Assembly: GCF_000407185.1 (NCBI RefSeq)
Contig: NZ_KE136481.1
Location: forward strand, 907,636-971,635
DNA length: 64,000 bases
Reading direction: 5' to 3'
DNA from: Enterococcus malodoratus ATCC 43197
GTDB lineage: Bacteria > Bacillota > Bacilli > Lactobacillales > Enterococcaceae
Under the pieces are notes generated by a model. That model was not told the origin of the DNA. It made no database searches and was given only the letters and a program-made list of their open reading frames with translations. Below, one piece after another: positions 46,090 to 55,474 of this stretch (within the stretch, counting starts at the first letter, position 1; each line of letters opens with the position of its first letter). A program made the position numbers and the translations under genes.

Positions 46090-47475
46090 CTAGCGGATTG
46101 AAAACCCATCAGTCAGAACACAACGGCGTTTCCGAGCAAAATCCCGTGCGGATGTCGTACATTCGCCCGTTGGTGTTGCAATCGTGAAGGTTGTTGGACC
46201 TTCCCCGCCAAACCCTAAGCCAGCGAAAGAAGAGCCGTTTTTAACAAAGATCGATGTTTGAAATTTCTTGGCCGCAAGATTCATTCGTCCCACATTTTGA
46301 GAATGCATCGTCGCGGTGTGATGCCGGCGATTCTCAATCTGCAAAGCGGTTGCCAGCCCCTCATCGAAATTATTGACCGTAACGACTGGTAAGATCGGCA
46401 TCAACATTTCTTTCACGACGAATGGATGAATCTTATCCGCTCTTAAAATGATGACCCGTACATCAAAGTCTACGTTGATCCCCGCTTCAGCTAAAATGTA
46501 GTTTGCATTTTTTCCAATAAATTTCCGGCTGGGAGCACCATTCTCCATAATCGTCATATCCACCATTTTTTGAATAATGGCTTCGTCTTGAACCAAATAC
46601 GCGCCGTTTTTTTCCATCTGCAAAATCAAATAATCGACGATTTGCTCCACAGCTACGACACTTTTTTCTGCTGTACATAAGATATTGTTGTCAAAAGAGG
46701 CGCCGATCACAATATCTTTTGCAGCCTTTTCAATATTTGCGGTCTCATCAACCAGTGAAGGCGGATTTCCTTCGCCTGCTGCAATGACTTTCTTACCGCT
46801 TTGCATCGCTTGTCGAACAACTCCCGGACCACCAGTAATTGCTAACAATGGAACATCTGGATGAATCATCATTTCCTGAGCGGCCTCAATTGAAGGCGCG
46901 GCAATCGTTACGATTAAGTTTTGAATGCCGCAAGCTTCATAAACTAGCTCATTCATCTTACTTACGACCCAACGAGAAACTTTCTTTGCTCCCGGATGAA
47001 CACTGAAATAGACTGCATTTCCAGCCGCCAGTATTCCTATTGAGTTGCAAATCACGGTTTCCGCCGGATTGGTACTCGGAGTGACCGCCCCGACTACACC
47101 GTATGGAGACAACTCATATAGTGTCATCCCGTTATCGCCAGTCAAAGCTTCCGTGTGCAGATCTTCGACTCCCGGTGTTTTATCTAAAACGAGTTGGAGC
47201 TTCTGAAGCTTATCTTCATAGCGCCCCATCCCCGTTTCTTCTAACGTGTCGCAGGCAATCTTTTCAATATGCGGTCTCATTCCGCAACGAATCGCTTCAA
47301 TCACGTTTCTTCTTGTTTCTAAGGTTTGATTTTCGTAGCATTCTTGGGCAAATTTTGCCGCTTGAATCGCTTCTTCAACAGTCTCAAAAACACCAAATTC
47401 CTTCGCCGGAGAGGTTGTTGTTTGAGCTTCTTGAAGAATTTTTGTGATCAGTTCCTTTATTTCTTCTTCACGCAT
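46090..47475 (-). CDS. pduP: PduP, CoA-acylating propionaldehyde dehydrogenase
   Basis: A 461-aa aldehyde dehydrogenase making propionyl-CoA from propionaldehyde, NAD+ and CoA. The catalytic Cys is in NNILCTAEKSVV (near residue 268), and the cofactor loop TGGPGVVRQAMQSGK is present. Residues 1-18 (REEEIKELITKILQEA) form a short amphipathic helix followed by a Thr/Ser/Pro linker, the classic encapsulation peptide that targets PduP into the shell. It begins 1 bp after the pduO stop. Confidence 0.95.
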   Translation of the reverse strand: MREEEIKELITKILQEAQTTTSPAKEFGVFETVEEAIQAAKFAQECYENQTLETRRNVIEAIRCGMRPHIEKIACDTLEETGMGRYEDKLQKLQLVLDKTPGVEDLHTEALTGDNGMTLYELSPYGVVGAVTPSTNPAETVICNSIGILAAGNAVYFSVHPGAKKVSRWVVSKMNELVYEACGIQNLIVTIAAPSIEAAQEMMIHPDVPLLAITGGPGVVRQAMQSGKKVIAAGEGNPPSLVDETANIEKAAKDIVIGASFDNNILCTAEKSVVAVEQIVDYLILQMEKNGAYLVQDEAIIQKMVDMTIMENGAPSRKFIGKNANYILAEAGINVDFDVRVIILRADKIHPFVVKEMLMPILPVVTVNNFDEGLATALQIENRRHHTATMHSQNVGRMNLAAKKFQTSIFVKNGSSFAGLGFGGEGPTTFTIATPTGECTTSARDFARKRRCVLTDGFSIR

Positions 47476-47476
47476 G

Positions 47477-48469
47477 TCAAATCTCCTTCAACTTCTCTAA
47501 ACCCTTTTGAGCGATCGCCATATCTTCCTCAACCGCGCCGCCGCTGATACCTAAACCACCGATAACTTTCCCCATTGAATCCTTAATTACGAAGCCGCCG
47601 CCGAAAGTAACGACTTGTCCATCAGTCAAGGTTTCCAATTGGTAAAGATCCCCTGCCGGTTGAACGAGCGCCTTTAATTCATGGGTATCTGTTTTCATTG
47701 CAACAGCGGAGTAAGCTTTTTTCTGCGCCAAAGATTCACTAACTAAGAGTGCTCCTGACATTCGATAAAAACTTACTAAACTGCCCGTTTCATCAACCAG
47801 CGCCATTGAGACTGGAACACCCATTGTTTCAGCTTGCTCCTCGCAAGCCTGAAAGATTTGATGGTGTTTTATCAAATGACTTTTTTGGCTTAGGGTTCCG
47901 CTTTGTTCTAAATACCGACGTAATATTTCATCTACTAACTTTTTTTCAGTCTCACTATGATCTTCCATTCGAGCAAAAATATAGAGACAATCAGATAATC
48001 GATTAACAAATTTCCGTACGTCCTCCCGCACCTCAGCAGATTCTGACAGCTCTGTCAGCAAGCGTTCGCCATGCCGGCAAACAGCCCGTGCCACATGCAG
48101 TTGAGCGGCTGAAAGTGTCTGCCCCGGTAAAATGAAACTATGCACTTCAGGCAAACGTTTGGTGTATTGATCGATCCAGTCCTCCATTTGCTGAATATCG
48201 CTTGCTGCGATCAATGTACTTTTCGCTTCTAGCTTAGAGAAATCTTTCTCCGTTGCAATTTCCGCATTCAATAGGAATAGTTTTTGCTGAACCCATTCCA
48301 AATGCTGAATAGTCTCTGAATCCTTCGCTAGTTTCTGAGCCACACTGACTTGTGCGCAGCATTCGTCAAATGTTCCATATGTTTCTACTCGTGGATCTGA
48401 TTTTTTTACTCTTGTTCCATCAAAAAGGCTCGTTGTTCCTTTATCTCCCGTTTTTGTATAAATCGCCAT
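47477..48469 (-). CDS. pduO: PduO, ATP:cob(I)alamin adenosyltransferase with C-terminal heme-binding-type domain
   Basis: A 330-aa two-domain enzyme. The N-terminal PduO-type adenosyltransferase (residues 1 to about 180) starts MAIYTKTGDKGTTSLFDG and contains the ATP and cobalamin block AVCRHGERLLTEL; it makes adenosylcobalamin for the diol dehydratase. The C-terminal GlcG/HbpS-like (DUF336) domain runs from about 195 (HHQIFQACEEQAETMG) to GGLGISGGAVEEDMAIAQKGL. The frame extends upstream to 48574, but GAGGAACG just before ATG 48469 and the conserved start fix this one. Confidence 0.95.
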   Translation of the reverse strand: MAIYTKTGDKGTTSLFDGTRVKKSDPRVETYGTFDECCAQVSVAQKLAKDSETIQHLEWVQQKLFLLNAEIATEKDFSKLEAKSTLIAASDIQQMEDWIDQYTKRLPEVHSFILPGQTLSAAQLHVARAVCRHGERLLTELSESAEVREDVRKFVNRLSDCLYIFARMEDHSETEKKLVDEILRRYLEQSGTLSQKSHLIKHHQIFQACEEQAETMGVPVSMALVDETGSLVSFYRMSGALLVSESLAQKKAYSAVAMKTDTHELKALVQPAGDLYQLETLTDGQVVTFGGGFVIKDSMGKVIGGLGISGGAVEEDMAIAQKGLEKLKEI

Positions 48470-48485
48470 ATCGTTCCTCAGCTCC

Positions 48486-48749
48486 CTAAAAATCAAACGT
48501 GTCAATAATTCCAACGATTGCATAATCAACAGCATCTGAAGGAGTCGAAAACATTTTTCTGGCAGAAGAACCACTGGTCAATAAGACATAGTCTCCGATA
48601 CCAGCCCCTACTGTATCCGCCGCTACCTGTTGAAAGCGAATATTCTGTTGTTCAGAGTTAATCGGTTGGATGATCATCAGTTTTTTTCCAATTAACGATT
48701 CATCCTTCTGGGTCGAAACTACACTCCCAACTACTTTTGCCATCAGCAT
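48486..48749 (-). CDS. pduN: PduN, pentameric vertex shell protein (EutN/CcmL family)
   Basis: An 87-aa pentamer-forming protein that caps icosahedral vertices. It starts MLMAKVVGSVVSTQKDESLIGKKLMIIQPI and contains the family run DTVGAGIGDYVLLTSGSSAR and the C-terminal VDYAIVGIIDTF. It overlaps the upstream pduM gene by 7 nt and precedes pduO by 16 bp. Confidence 0.95.
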   Translation of the reverse strand: MLMAKVVGSVVSTQKDESLIGKKLMIIQPINSEQQNIRFQQVAADTVGAGIGDYVLLTSGSSARKMFSTPSDAVDYAIVGIIDTFDF

Positions 48750-49237
48750 AGGGTTGAACTCCTTTCTACAACAATGACTTTCTTTTCCCGCAATCGATCC
48801 TTCGCCAAGTCTGTAACTAATTGTTTTGCCGCAAGCAGTAAAATATCCTCTTGCGTCAGCATAGCTATTTGCTGGTAGGTTATGACCTTATTCGGAAATA
48901 GAAAATATTGTTTTCCTTGATTGTTAAGCAACTTCACACTGCACTCGTTGAATAATTCATTTGGAATCAAATCCGTGTTTGAGAAAGCCAGTTCAAATGT
49001 TAGACGACAATCATAGTCATAGCTTTGATACAGCCACCTCACTAGAGGATCTTCCGTGTCTTTTTTTATGAACCGCTCTAAAAATAGGATATCTACCTCA
49101 GTCAAATGAATCTGCTTATTGTATAAAAAGCCGCTGATTCCTTGATTAATATGGGAAGGCGTACGACAAGAAAGAAATAAGGTATTTTGTTCTCGCTGAT
49201 TGATGATTGAAATAATACGCTCAACTAACTCGTCCAT
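48743..49237 (-). CDS. pduM: PduM-like microcompartment assembly protein
   Basis: A 164-aa protein with only weak recognisable identity to PduM, called mainly by position (between the eutJ-like gene and pduN), length (Salmonella PduM is about 163 aa) and the N-terminal pattern MDELVERIISIINQRE. PduM is needed for proper compartment assembly; its biochemistry is unknown. The frame opens at 49303, right after the upstream stop, but TTGGGAG placed 6-8 nt before ATG 49237 and alignment to PduM favour the shorter form. The longer start also has a possible GGAG, so this is not certain. Confidence 0.72.
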   Translation of the reverse strand: MDELVERIISIINQREQNTLFLSCRTPSHINQGISGFLYNKQIHLTEVDILFLERFIKKDTEDPLVRWLYQSYDYDCRLTFELAFSNTDLIPNELFNECSVKLLNNQGKQYFLFPNKVITYQQIAMLTQEDILLLAAKQLVTDLAKDRLREKKVIVVERSSTLC

Positions 49238-49306
49238 ATTCTTACTCCCAATTCTTATTGCAGACATAGTTACCATACAATTAGAGATCGCTTTGCCGTC
49301 CATCTG

Positions 49307-50146
49307 TTACTCCACGATTGGGGTGGAAGACATCGCAATTCCAATTGGTGTTACAAATTGAGGATATTTTGGTTTATAAACCCTTTGATCCAAATAGTTC
49401 GAAAATTCTTGTTCAAATTCAGATAGATAAGACGCTCCGCCAACAACATAGATTGGTTCTGTTGGATGCTTTTTTAACACATTGGCGGTAATGTTAGCCA
49501 TTCGTTGAATCACTGGTCGGCAAATGATAAAATTCTCTCGATCACGGGCTGGATCTCGTTTGATCTGTTCCGCTTCCTCAATGGAAATCCTGCTATTGCC
49601 CGCGATTACTAAAGTCATATGCGTGCCGCCGGTGGGCTCATCCTCTACAATGATCGGCTGGCCCTTCTCAAAAATACTGATCCCAGTCGTCCCGCCGCCA
49701 ACATCAACTACAGCTCCTTCATTGACACCTAAGACCAATGCCGCCGCTGTTGGTTCATCGACAAGTTCGTCTGCCAGCATATTCGCACTTTCAATGACAT
49801 TGGCCACCACACGTTTGTTGTTTCCAACGGTGCCTGGCGGAATTGCACCTGATGCAGCTTTCAGAGGAAAACCGAGCGTTTCCTCTGCTTGAGCACGCAG
49901 CCGATTAACGATTTGAACTGACTTTTGATAATCAACAACCAGTCCGTCTCTGATAACATCCGCGTATTCAAAAGCACCAAAAACCGGTCGATTCTTTCCA
50001 TCTAAAACAACCAAAACGATAGAGGAAGTACCCAAATCGACTCCAACTTTATAGCCATCTTCAGGATCAAACTCCTGTGCTTGTTTTGTATTCACAAGTT
50101 CATGAAAAGATGTTAATAATTGATTGGCTTTCTCGATTGACTCCAT
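49307..50146 (-). CDS. EutJ-like Hsp70-fold protein
   Basis: A 279-aa actin/Hsp70-fold ATPase of the EutJ family. It has a short N-terminal helix, then phosphate 1 motif VGVDLGTSSIVLVVLD (about residues 31-46), the connect and phosphate 2 region VDVGGGTTGISIFEKG, and the adenosine motif VYVVGGASYLSEFE near the C-terminus. EutJ-like proteins occur in Eut and Gram-positive Pdu loci and are thought to act as chaperones or reactivation factors; direct evidence is scant. It lies between pduL (15 bp upstream) and pduM. Confidence 0.87.
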   Translation of the reverse strand: MESIEKANQLLTSFHELVNTKQAQEFDPEDGYKVGVDLGTSSIVLVVLDGKNRPVFGAFEYADVIRDGLVVDYQKSVQIVNRLRAQAEETLGFPLKAASGAIPPGTVGNNKRVVANVIESANMLADELVDEPTAAALVLGVNEGAVVDVGGGTTGISIFEKGQPIIVEDEPTGGTHMTLVIAGNSRISIEEAEQIKRDPARDRENFIICRPVIQRMANITANVLKKHPTEPIYVVGGASYLSEFEQEFSNYLDQRVYKPKYPQFVTPIGIAMSSTPIVE

Positions 50147-50161
50147 ACTTCCTCCTTTGGA

Positions 50162-50794
50162 CTATTCTCTAATAATTCGTCCTCGTGTATTTGGCTGAAT
50201 ATCCGCACCGTTGGCCTCATCTGTATCTACATGCATTTCTAAAACAAAATTCTCTCCTGGCCGTAATTCAACATCGTTAAAAATGCCTCTTCGCGCACCT
50301 TCGAAAATTTCTACTGAAACGACTTGTCCTTCTTTTAAGTTCAAACGCTCCATATCCTGATAATTCAAATGAATATGCCGTTTCGCTATGATCGCGGCCG
50401 GAATCGTCAACTCTGCCGCATCACTGCGGATCGTGATTTCAATCGCATCATCTAAGTGACCAGACAACCGGATTGGAGGCTGAACACCTAGATTTCTTGC
50501 ATCCGTTTTTGAGATTTCCACCTGTGAACGTTTGCGTAACGGGCCTAAAATACGAACCTTTTTGATCTCGCCTTTTGGTCCAACTAAAGTCACCGTTTGC
50601 TTTGAAGCAAATTCTCCCGGTTGCTTTAACGGTTTCAAAGGTTCAATCGATTCATTAGGAAATAGAATACTGAAATGTTCTTCCGTTAGGTGTATGTGTC
50701 GGTTGGAAATGCCAATGGAAAATGTTTCTGCCTGCATCTCCAATAACACTTCACGAACAATTTTTCTAATTTCCTCAATGCTGTAATTATTCAT
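50162..50794 (-). CDS. pduL: PduL, phosphate propanoyltransferase
   Basis: A 210-aa zinc-dependent phosphotransacylase, unrelated to Pta, converting propionyl-CoA and phosphate to propionyl phosphate and CoA. The two barrels carry the metal His motifs NRHIHL (H33, H35) and KRHIHL (H140, H142). Residues 1-20 ([19 protein letters not shown]) form an amphipathic encapsulation peptide, so it should work in the lumen and recycle CoA there. Overlaps pduJ by 8 nt. Confidence 0.95.
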   Translation of the reverse strand: MNNYSIEEIRKIVREVLLEMQAETFSIGISNRHIHLTEEHFSILFPNESIEPLKPLKQPGEFASKQTVTLVGPKGEIKKVRILGPLRKRSQVEISKTDARNLGVQPPIRLSGHLDDAIEITIRSDAAELTIPAAIIAKRHIHLNYQDMERLNLKEGQVVSVEIFEGARRGIFNDVELRPGENFVLEMHVDTDEANGADIQPNTRGRIIRE

Positions 50795-51071
50795 TGCCTA
50801 CTTTAGGTACTAAAATTTCGTCGACATCGCGATGCGGTCTTGGGATTACGTGAACGGAAACCACTTCCCCCACTTTTTCAGCTGCAGCACAACCTGCATC
50901 AGCCGCGGCCTTCACTGCACCAACATCGCCGCGTACCATAACTGTAACTAGTCCTGAACCAATTTTTTCAGTTCCAACTAGCGTTACATTCGCCGCCTTA
51001 ACCATTGCATCGGCCGCCTCTACGGCACCAACTAGTCCTTTTGTTTCAATCATTCCTAATGCATCATTCAT
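50787..51071 (-). CDS. pduJ: PduJ, hexameric BMC shell protein
   Basis: A 94-aa single-domain BMC protein ([45 protein letters not shown]) that tiles the facets of the shell. It is close to PduA (57981-58259); the two differ mostly at the C-terminus. AGGAGG (51079-51084) 7 nt upstream is the ribosome site and coincides with the edge of the tandem repeat array that separates it from pduK. Confidence 0.95.
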   Translation of the reverse strand: MNDALGMIETKGLVGAVEAADAMVKAANVTLVGTEKIGSGLVTVMVRGDVGAVKAAADAGCAAAEKVGEVVSVHVIPRPHRDVDEILVPKVGNE

Positions 51072-51080
51072 GTCTATTCC

Positions 51081-51442
51081 TCCTATTTCATCTCAAAGAA
51101 TTAATTTTTCTTACGTAAAAATTAGTTCTATTTTCAAGCCGTATACCATTCCACTAGAACGTTCACTCTGTATATGCGTTTCTTTTTTTACTTGTTTTTC
51201 TTCTGATAAAACTGCAAAAAGTGGAACTGACATCCTATTTCATCTCAAAGAATTAATTTTTCTTACGTAAAAATTAGTTCTATTTTCAAGCCGTATACCA
51301 TTCCACTAGATCTTTTACTCTGTATATGCGTTTCTTTTTTACTTACTTTCCTCCCGATGAAACTGTAAGTAGTGGAACTGGCATCCTATTTCATCTCAAA
51401 GAATTAATTTTCCTTACGTAAAATTAGTTCTATTTTCAAACG
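51081..51442 (-). repeat. 152-bp tandem repeat array (about 2.4 copies) between pduK and pduJ
   Basis: Three copies start at about 51081, 51233 and 51384 (period 151-152 bp), the third truncated. Each contains GAGATGAAATAGGA, a hairpin AATTAATTTTT/AAAAATTAGTT, AATGGTATACGGCTTGAAAATAG and AACGCATATACAGAGT. The unit resembles repeat copies A and B elsewhere in the window. Adjacent copies are about 90% identical. No gene lies in the 386-bp gap. Confidence 0.9.
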
Positions 51443-51457
51443 ATCTACCTTCTGTGC

Positions 51458-52033
51458 CTATTTCTTCTTTTTTGATTCCGAAGTTTTTTTTGACCCTTTA
51501 GGTGGATTCTTTTTCTTTTTTGGTTCTTCTTTGGTCACTTTTTCTTTGGTTGGCTCTTCCTGAATCGTTTCTTCTTTTGTAATTTCTTCTTTACTCGGCT
51601 CTTCTTTTATAGCCGCTTCTTTGAACGGTTCCTCGATAACCGGTTTTCCATCTGGTTGCGATTTCTCTTCAACCTTCTCCGGTTCCTGTTGTGGTTCCAC
51701 TGGTTCACTCACCGCTGGCGTTTTCTCTGGATTCTCATCCGGCGATTTCGAGGCCGACTCTTTCGTAAAGAAAAACTTTTCTAAATTATTGGCTGGGCGA
51801 GGAATAACCAGTGCTGATAGAAAGACATTGTTTGCGACGGCTTTGGCTTTACCGGCATCTACCGCCGCTTTTACCGCTCCGACATCGCCAGCGACCTTCA
51901 CTGTCATCCAACCGAATCCTCGTGCTTTCTCAACACCAAGAAGTTCGACGTTCGCAACTTTGACCATCGTATCTGATACTTCGATTGCACTAGCCAAACC
52001 TTTTACTTCGACTAAGCCAATTGCTTGTTTCAT
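51458..52033 (-). CDS. pduK: PduK, BMC shell protein with charged C-terminal extension
   Basis: A 191-aa shell protein. Residues 1-90 are a BMC domain (AIGLVEVKGLASAIEVSDTMVKVANVELL). The remaining about 100 residues are low-complexity, with imperfect repeats of the kind KEEPSKEEITKEE and a poly-Lys end (GSKKTSESKKKK). Enterobacterial PduK has a Cys-containing C-terminal domain; this protein has no Cys at all, so the tail is of a different type. It overlaps pduH by ATGA. The extension may face the cytoplasm or lumen and tether partners, which is inference. Confidence 0.88.
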   Translation of the reverse strand: MKQAIGLVEVKGLASAIEVSDTMVKVANVELLGVEKARGFGWMTVKVAGDVGAVKAAVDAGKAKAVANNVFLSALVIPRPANNLEKFFFTKESASKSPDENPEKTPAVSEPVEPQQEPEKVEEKSQPDGKPVIEEPFKEAAIKEEPSKEEITKEETIQEEPTKEKVTKEEPKKKKNPPKGSKKTSESKKKK

Positions 52034-52407
52034 AGTTTCACCTCCATAGGATCAATTGATTTGAATGGCACACCCTTTACTAAACGTGCCGCATTCCCAC
52101 CGAAACTTTTTAAAACTAATGGTGGACAAGTTACAACTCGTTGAATCGATTGATAAGGAGTTTCTGGTGCCAAATTTTTATAATGAAGGGCCGCTTCATT
52201 ATTTACATAACCAATTCCAACATTTAGCGAAGAAGTGTTTGCCGCAACATACGCAGCCTTCGTCGCCGTTGAAAATTCTTTTTGCTCAATAGAAAAAGGA
52301 ATTTTTTCTTCTTCTAAACCATAAAGAACATATTGAATATCCTCGATCGATGCTGATTTAGACAGATAGATCAATACCATTGGCCGAACATTTAGATCAA
52401 GCTCCAT
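52030..52407 (-). CDS. pduH: PduH, diol dehydratase reactivase small subunit
   Basis: A 125-aa DdrB-like subunit that pairs with PduG to eject damaged cobalamin from the diol dehydratase. It carries MVLIYLSKSASIEDIQYVLYGLEEEKIPF and VGIGYVNNEAALHYKNLA, typical of the beta-subunit-like fold. It overlaps pduG by 11 nt and pduK by 4 nt. Confidence 0.92.
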   Translation of the reverse strand: MELDLNVRPMVLIYLSKSASIEDIQYVLYGLEEEKIPFSIEQKEFSTATKAAYVAANTSSLNVGIGYVNNEAALHYKNLAPETPYQSIQRVVTCPPLVLKSFGGNAARLVKGVPFKSIDPMEVKL

Positions 52408-54232
52408 CGAATCCCTCCCTCAAGTAGGAAAGGATCAAACCAGTCGCCACTGCATTACGCGGTCCCTCGATTTGTCGAATGTTCCCACGTCCAGCTACCA
52501 ATCCGTAATGAGACAGCGCGTTCGTTACAATCTGCGGAATTTCAAAATCTAAAGCAGATCCGCCAACAATTACGACAAACGGAATATCTCGAATACTCCC
52601 TGTTGGACTGACGCGCCGCAAAGCCCGCAACGCGTTCGTTACAAAGACACGTTCCTTTGCAGTTTGTCGAACGATTCGAATTTTTTCAATCGAGTCATCA
52701 CCAGGTATTGGTACATAGCCATCTGGTGTCACAACCACCACTTTAGCGAACAACGCTGGATCTAAAGGCGTATCAAAGAATTGAACGGAACCGTCTTCAT
52801 GGCGAATGTAGAAAATATTCTCTACCTTTGCTAAGGGATATTTCTTGATATCCTCAGCTAAATAAACATCTTCTTGGCCTAATTCGGACTGAATCAACAT
52901 CGTTACCATATCACCAGCACCTGCCAAGTGTGTTGCCACGATTGTTCCATCCTTCTTAATAATGGATGCATCTGTCGAACCGGCACCCAAATCCAAGATC
53001 GCCAGTGGCGCAGAAGTTCCCGGTGTGGTCAGCGCTCCTAAGATCGCCGCTTCCGCCTCTGCACCGCCAATCTCAACCTTGATCCCTAAATCCTGTTGAA
53101 TCTCATCCGCAATTTTCGACATCTGTAAATGATCGGATTTGACCATCGATGCGATTCCAACTGCCTGTTCCATTGAGAATTCACCAGCCACGCCGCCTTT
53201 GACACTGATCGGCACAAAAGTATCGACTGCTAATAAATCTTGAATGAAGATTTGATTGACTGGACGATCCGTTAACTCCGCCATCGTTAAGCGTACTTTT
53301 TCCAGCATCCCGCCAACGTTTGTACCTGATTCGCCAGTGACATTGTCAATCACTTCGAAGGCCGAAACCGTCTCCATAATTTTTTCTGCACCTGCTGATA
53401 TGCCTACCGTACTGCGGCGATTCCCACCAGTTACTTCAATTTTCCCAGCAGGAATTGTTCGCGCTTTAACATCGCCTTTTGGTGTCTTTATAACTACCGC
53501 CGAGCGATTTCCGATTAAGGCACGGGCAACAGGAACAATATTCTTAGTTGCTTCCGAATCAAGCTCAAAGACCGTGGCTATTCCATAAGGATTGGATAAC
53601 TGTGATACACCGCGACCGGTTTCAGCCACCTCAACTGCTGCTAGCATATTTACTGGAACCTTATCGATATAAGAAACTTCATCGACAATCGGAATCTTCT
53701 TTGATAATCGGTTGTTCACCAAAACTCCATCATCCGATTGCATGATAGCCGCAGTAATCAGAAAGCCATTTGCTACAAAATGATTGATTTGGCGTGCCAC
53801 AGCATCAAAGTCAAAGGACTTTTCAATGATCAAAATATAAGGAGTATCCTTCTTCCCGATCTTTTCAATCTCAGCAAAACGAAGCGTAGTTCCTACGCCC
53901 AAGCCTAAGCCGCCGGGCGTTTTGGGATTATGGCCGATCATCGTTGACTCGGTGATGATCGTTTCCGTAATCGTCTCCATCGCAACATCGCCGATAACCG
54001 GTGTTGCCTCATTGATTCGAATTAAATCGATTTCTTCGACCTTTAATCGATTTTTTGCGCAGGCTTCATTGATTGCTTTATAGATACCAAATAGATTCTT
54101 CTTCGTCCCTTTAATACCCGTCGTTTCAGCAATGGCAGATTCTAGGAATCGGACATGTTGATGATCATCAATTTCAACCAAAGCTACTTCAGTTGAGGAA
54201 TTTCCAATATCAATCCCAATTACACGTTTCAT
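52397..54232 (-). CDS. pduG: PduG, diol dehydratase reactivase large subunit
   Basis: A 611-aa DdrA-type ATPase with an Hsp70/actin-like core. Phosphate 1 motif GIDIGNSSTEVALVEI is at the N-terminus, TLRFAEIEK and the insert domain are in the middle, LDLGAGSTDASII is phosphate 2 and VIVGGSALDFEIPQ is the adenosine motif. With PduH it exchanges inactivated for fresh adenosylcobalamin in an ATP-dependent way. Length equals that of known DdrA (about 610). Confidence 0.96.
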   Translation of the reverse strand: MKRVIGIDIGNSSTEVALVEIDDHQHVRFLESAIAETTGIKGTKKNLFGIYKAINEACAKNRLKVEEIDLIRINEATPVIGDVAMETITETIITESTMIGHNPKTPGGLGLGVGTTLRFAEIEKIGKKDTPYILIIEKSFDFDAVARQINHFVANGFLITAAIMQSDDGVLVNNRLSKKIPIVDEVSYIDKVPVNMLAAVEVAETGRGVSQLSNPYGIATVFELDSEATKNIVPVARALIGNRSAVVIKTPKGDVKARTIPAGKIEVTGGNRRSTVGISAGAEKIMETVSAFEVIDNVTGESGTNVGGMLEKVRLTMAELTDRPVNQIFIQDLLAVDTFVPISVKGGVAGEFSMEQAVGIASMVKSDHLQMSKIADEIQQDLGIKVEIGGAEAEAAILGALTTPGTSAPLAILDLGAGSTDASIIKKDGTIVATHLAGAGDMVTMLIQSELGQEDVYLAEDIKKYPLAKVENIFYIRHEDGSVQFFDTPLDPALFAKVVVVTPDGYVPIPGDDSIEKIRIVRQTAKERVFVTNALRALRRVSPTGSIRDIPFVVIVGGSALDFEIPQIVTNALSHYGLVAGRGNIRQIEGPRNAVATGLILSYLREGFDGA

Positions 54233-54270
54233 GATTCATTGCTCCTCTTCCTGAATTTCCGAACTAGAAA

Positions 54271-54783
54271 TTAATTATCACCTTTAAGTTTCTTCCGTTT
54301 TTCATAATATTCCGCTGCTTCGCGCACATAAGCTGCGCTGATTTTCGCATCATATTTCGTTTCCAACTCACTCGCGATATCTAGTAGTTCCTGTTTGCTT
54401 GAACGATAAGGACGCAAAGCGTTATACATTTCCAACACTCGTGCATCAGGAACAGCTGTTAACTCAGACGCGCGATCAAAATTATTAGAGATTGTTTTTC
54501 TACCTGCACTCGTAGCGATTTCTCCTTGCGCTTTCAAAATACGGGGCGTAATTTTTAAATCGTCAGGTGTTAATGATCCATTCAATACATTTTCTAACGT
54601 AATATCATCCAATGTCTTACCAGTATTTGTTTTGATCCAATCCGGATGATTTTTTGCGATCGGATAGTCAGCAACAGTCGCTGCCCCAGAACTTACAGTA
54701 GTTTCTGTCGCTGCCGGACTTGTACCGCTATTCATATCTTTTAAGATTCCTCGAACCAAACTCTCGATAGATTGCTCATTCAT
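54271..54783 (-). CDS. pduE: PduE, diol dehydratase small subunit
   Basis: A 170-aa gamma subunit of adenosylcobalamin-dependent propanediol dehydratase. The N-terminal helix NEQSIESLVRGILKDM plus a Ser/Thr/Ala linker looks like an encapsulation/solubility tail. The body has DYPIAKNHPDWIKTNTGKTLDDITLENVLNG and ITPRILKAQGEIA, diagnostic for PduE. GAGGTG overlaps the in-frame GTG at 54792, so ATG 54783 is taken as the start. Confidence 0.95.
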   Translation of the reverse strand: MNEQSIESLVRGILKDMNSGTSPAATETTVSSGAATVADYPIAKNHPDWIKTNTGKTLDDITLENVLNGSLTPDDLKITPRILKAQGEIATSAGRKTISNNFDRASELTAVPDARVLEMYNALRPYRSSKQELLDIASELETKYDAKISAAYVREAAEYYEKRKKLKGDN

Positions 54784-54796
54784 TCTAGTCACCTCA

Positions 54797-55462
54797 CTAT
54801 AAAGTTACAGAAATTTCTTCTGCTGGTTTTCCGATTACTACGTGCTTCGTTTCTTTAATATGGAGCAATGCTGATAACGCTTGATATTTCGGCCGAGCCA
54901 TTTGGTCATTCATCATTGGCACTGGATTTGGCGACTCGCCTTTCGCATATTTTGCGGCGTTTTTCCCAATCGCACGATAGGTTTCTAAAGTGATCAGCGG
55001 TGCTTGCGGGAATAACTCCAAATTTGACAGCGGTTGCAAATCCTTTTGATGGATAATCGCTGTACCTTTTGATTGGATCGAAACACAAACACCCGAACCA
55101 GATAATTTATCTCCTTCAACACCGGCAAAGGCTACATCAGAAGTCCGATAAACTTTAACAACCCGAGCTTTTAAGCCTTCTTCTTCAATACCGGCAATCA
55201 CTTGTTTTAGGATTTCTTTATGGGGAACGCCAAGAATATTGGTTGTTTGTGAATCTGCAAAAGCTGGCGCCACAGCAATAACTACTTCATCCTGAGAATT
55301 TCCTGGTTGAGCAACGCCGACAGATTTAAACCAATCAGACGATGTTGTGGACTCTGTCTTTGTTTGTTCAAAAGCAACAGGTTGATCTCCTGTGTTTGCT
55401 TCCATTTCAGTTAACACTTCTTTGATAATGGAGCGCAAAAGATTTTCATTCAGTTCTGTCAT
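54797..55462 (-). CDS. pduD: PduD, diol dehydratase medium subunit
   Basis: A 221-aa beta subunit that helps bind the adenosyl side of the cofactor. The N-terminal helix [17 protein letters not shown] followed by a polar linker is the known encapsulation signal that brings the whole dehydratase into the shell. The core includes [26 protein letters not shown] and [21 protein letters not shown]. It lies 12 bp after pduC. Confidence 0.95.
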   Translation of the reverse strand: MTELNENLLRSIIKEVLTEMEANTGDQPVAFEQTKTESTTSSDWFKSVGVAQPGNSQDEVVIAVAPAFADSQTTNILGVPHKEILKQVIAGIEEEGLKARVVKVYRTSDVAFAGVEGDKLSGSGVCVSIQSKGTAIIHQKDLQPLSNLELFPQAPLITLETYRAIGKNAAKYAKGESPNPVPMMNDQMARPKYQALSALLHIKETKHVVIGKPAEEISVTL

Positions 55463-55474
55463 TTTTACTCCTCC

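Noticed and set aside
51081-51442. CRISPR array
   Set aside because: The repeat period is about 152 bp with near-identical copies and no distinct spacers; no cas genes are nearby.
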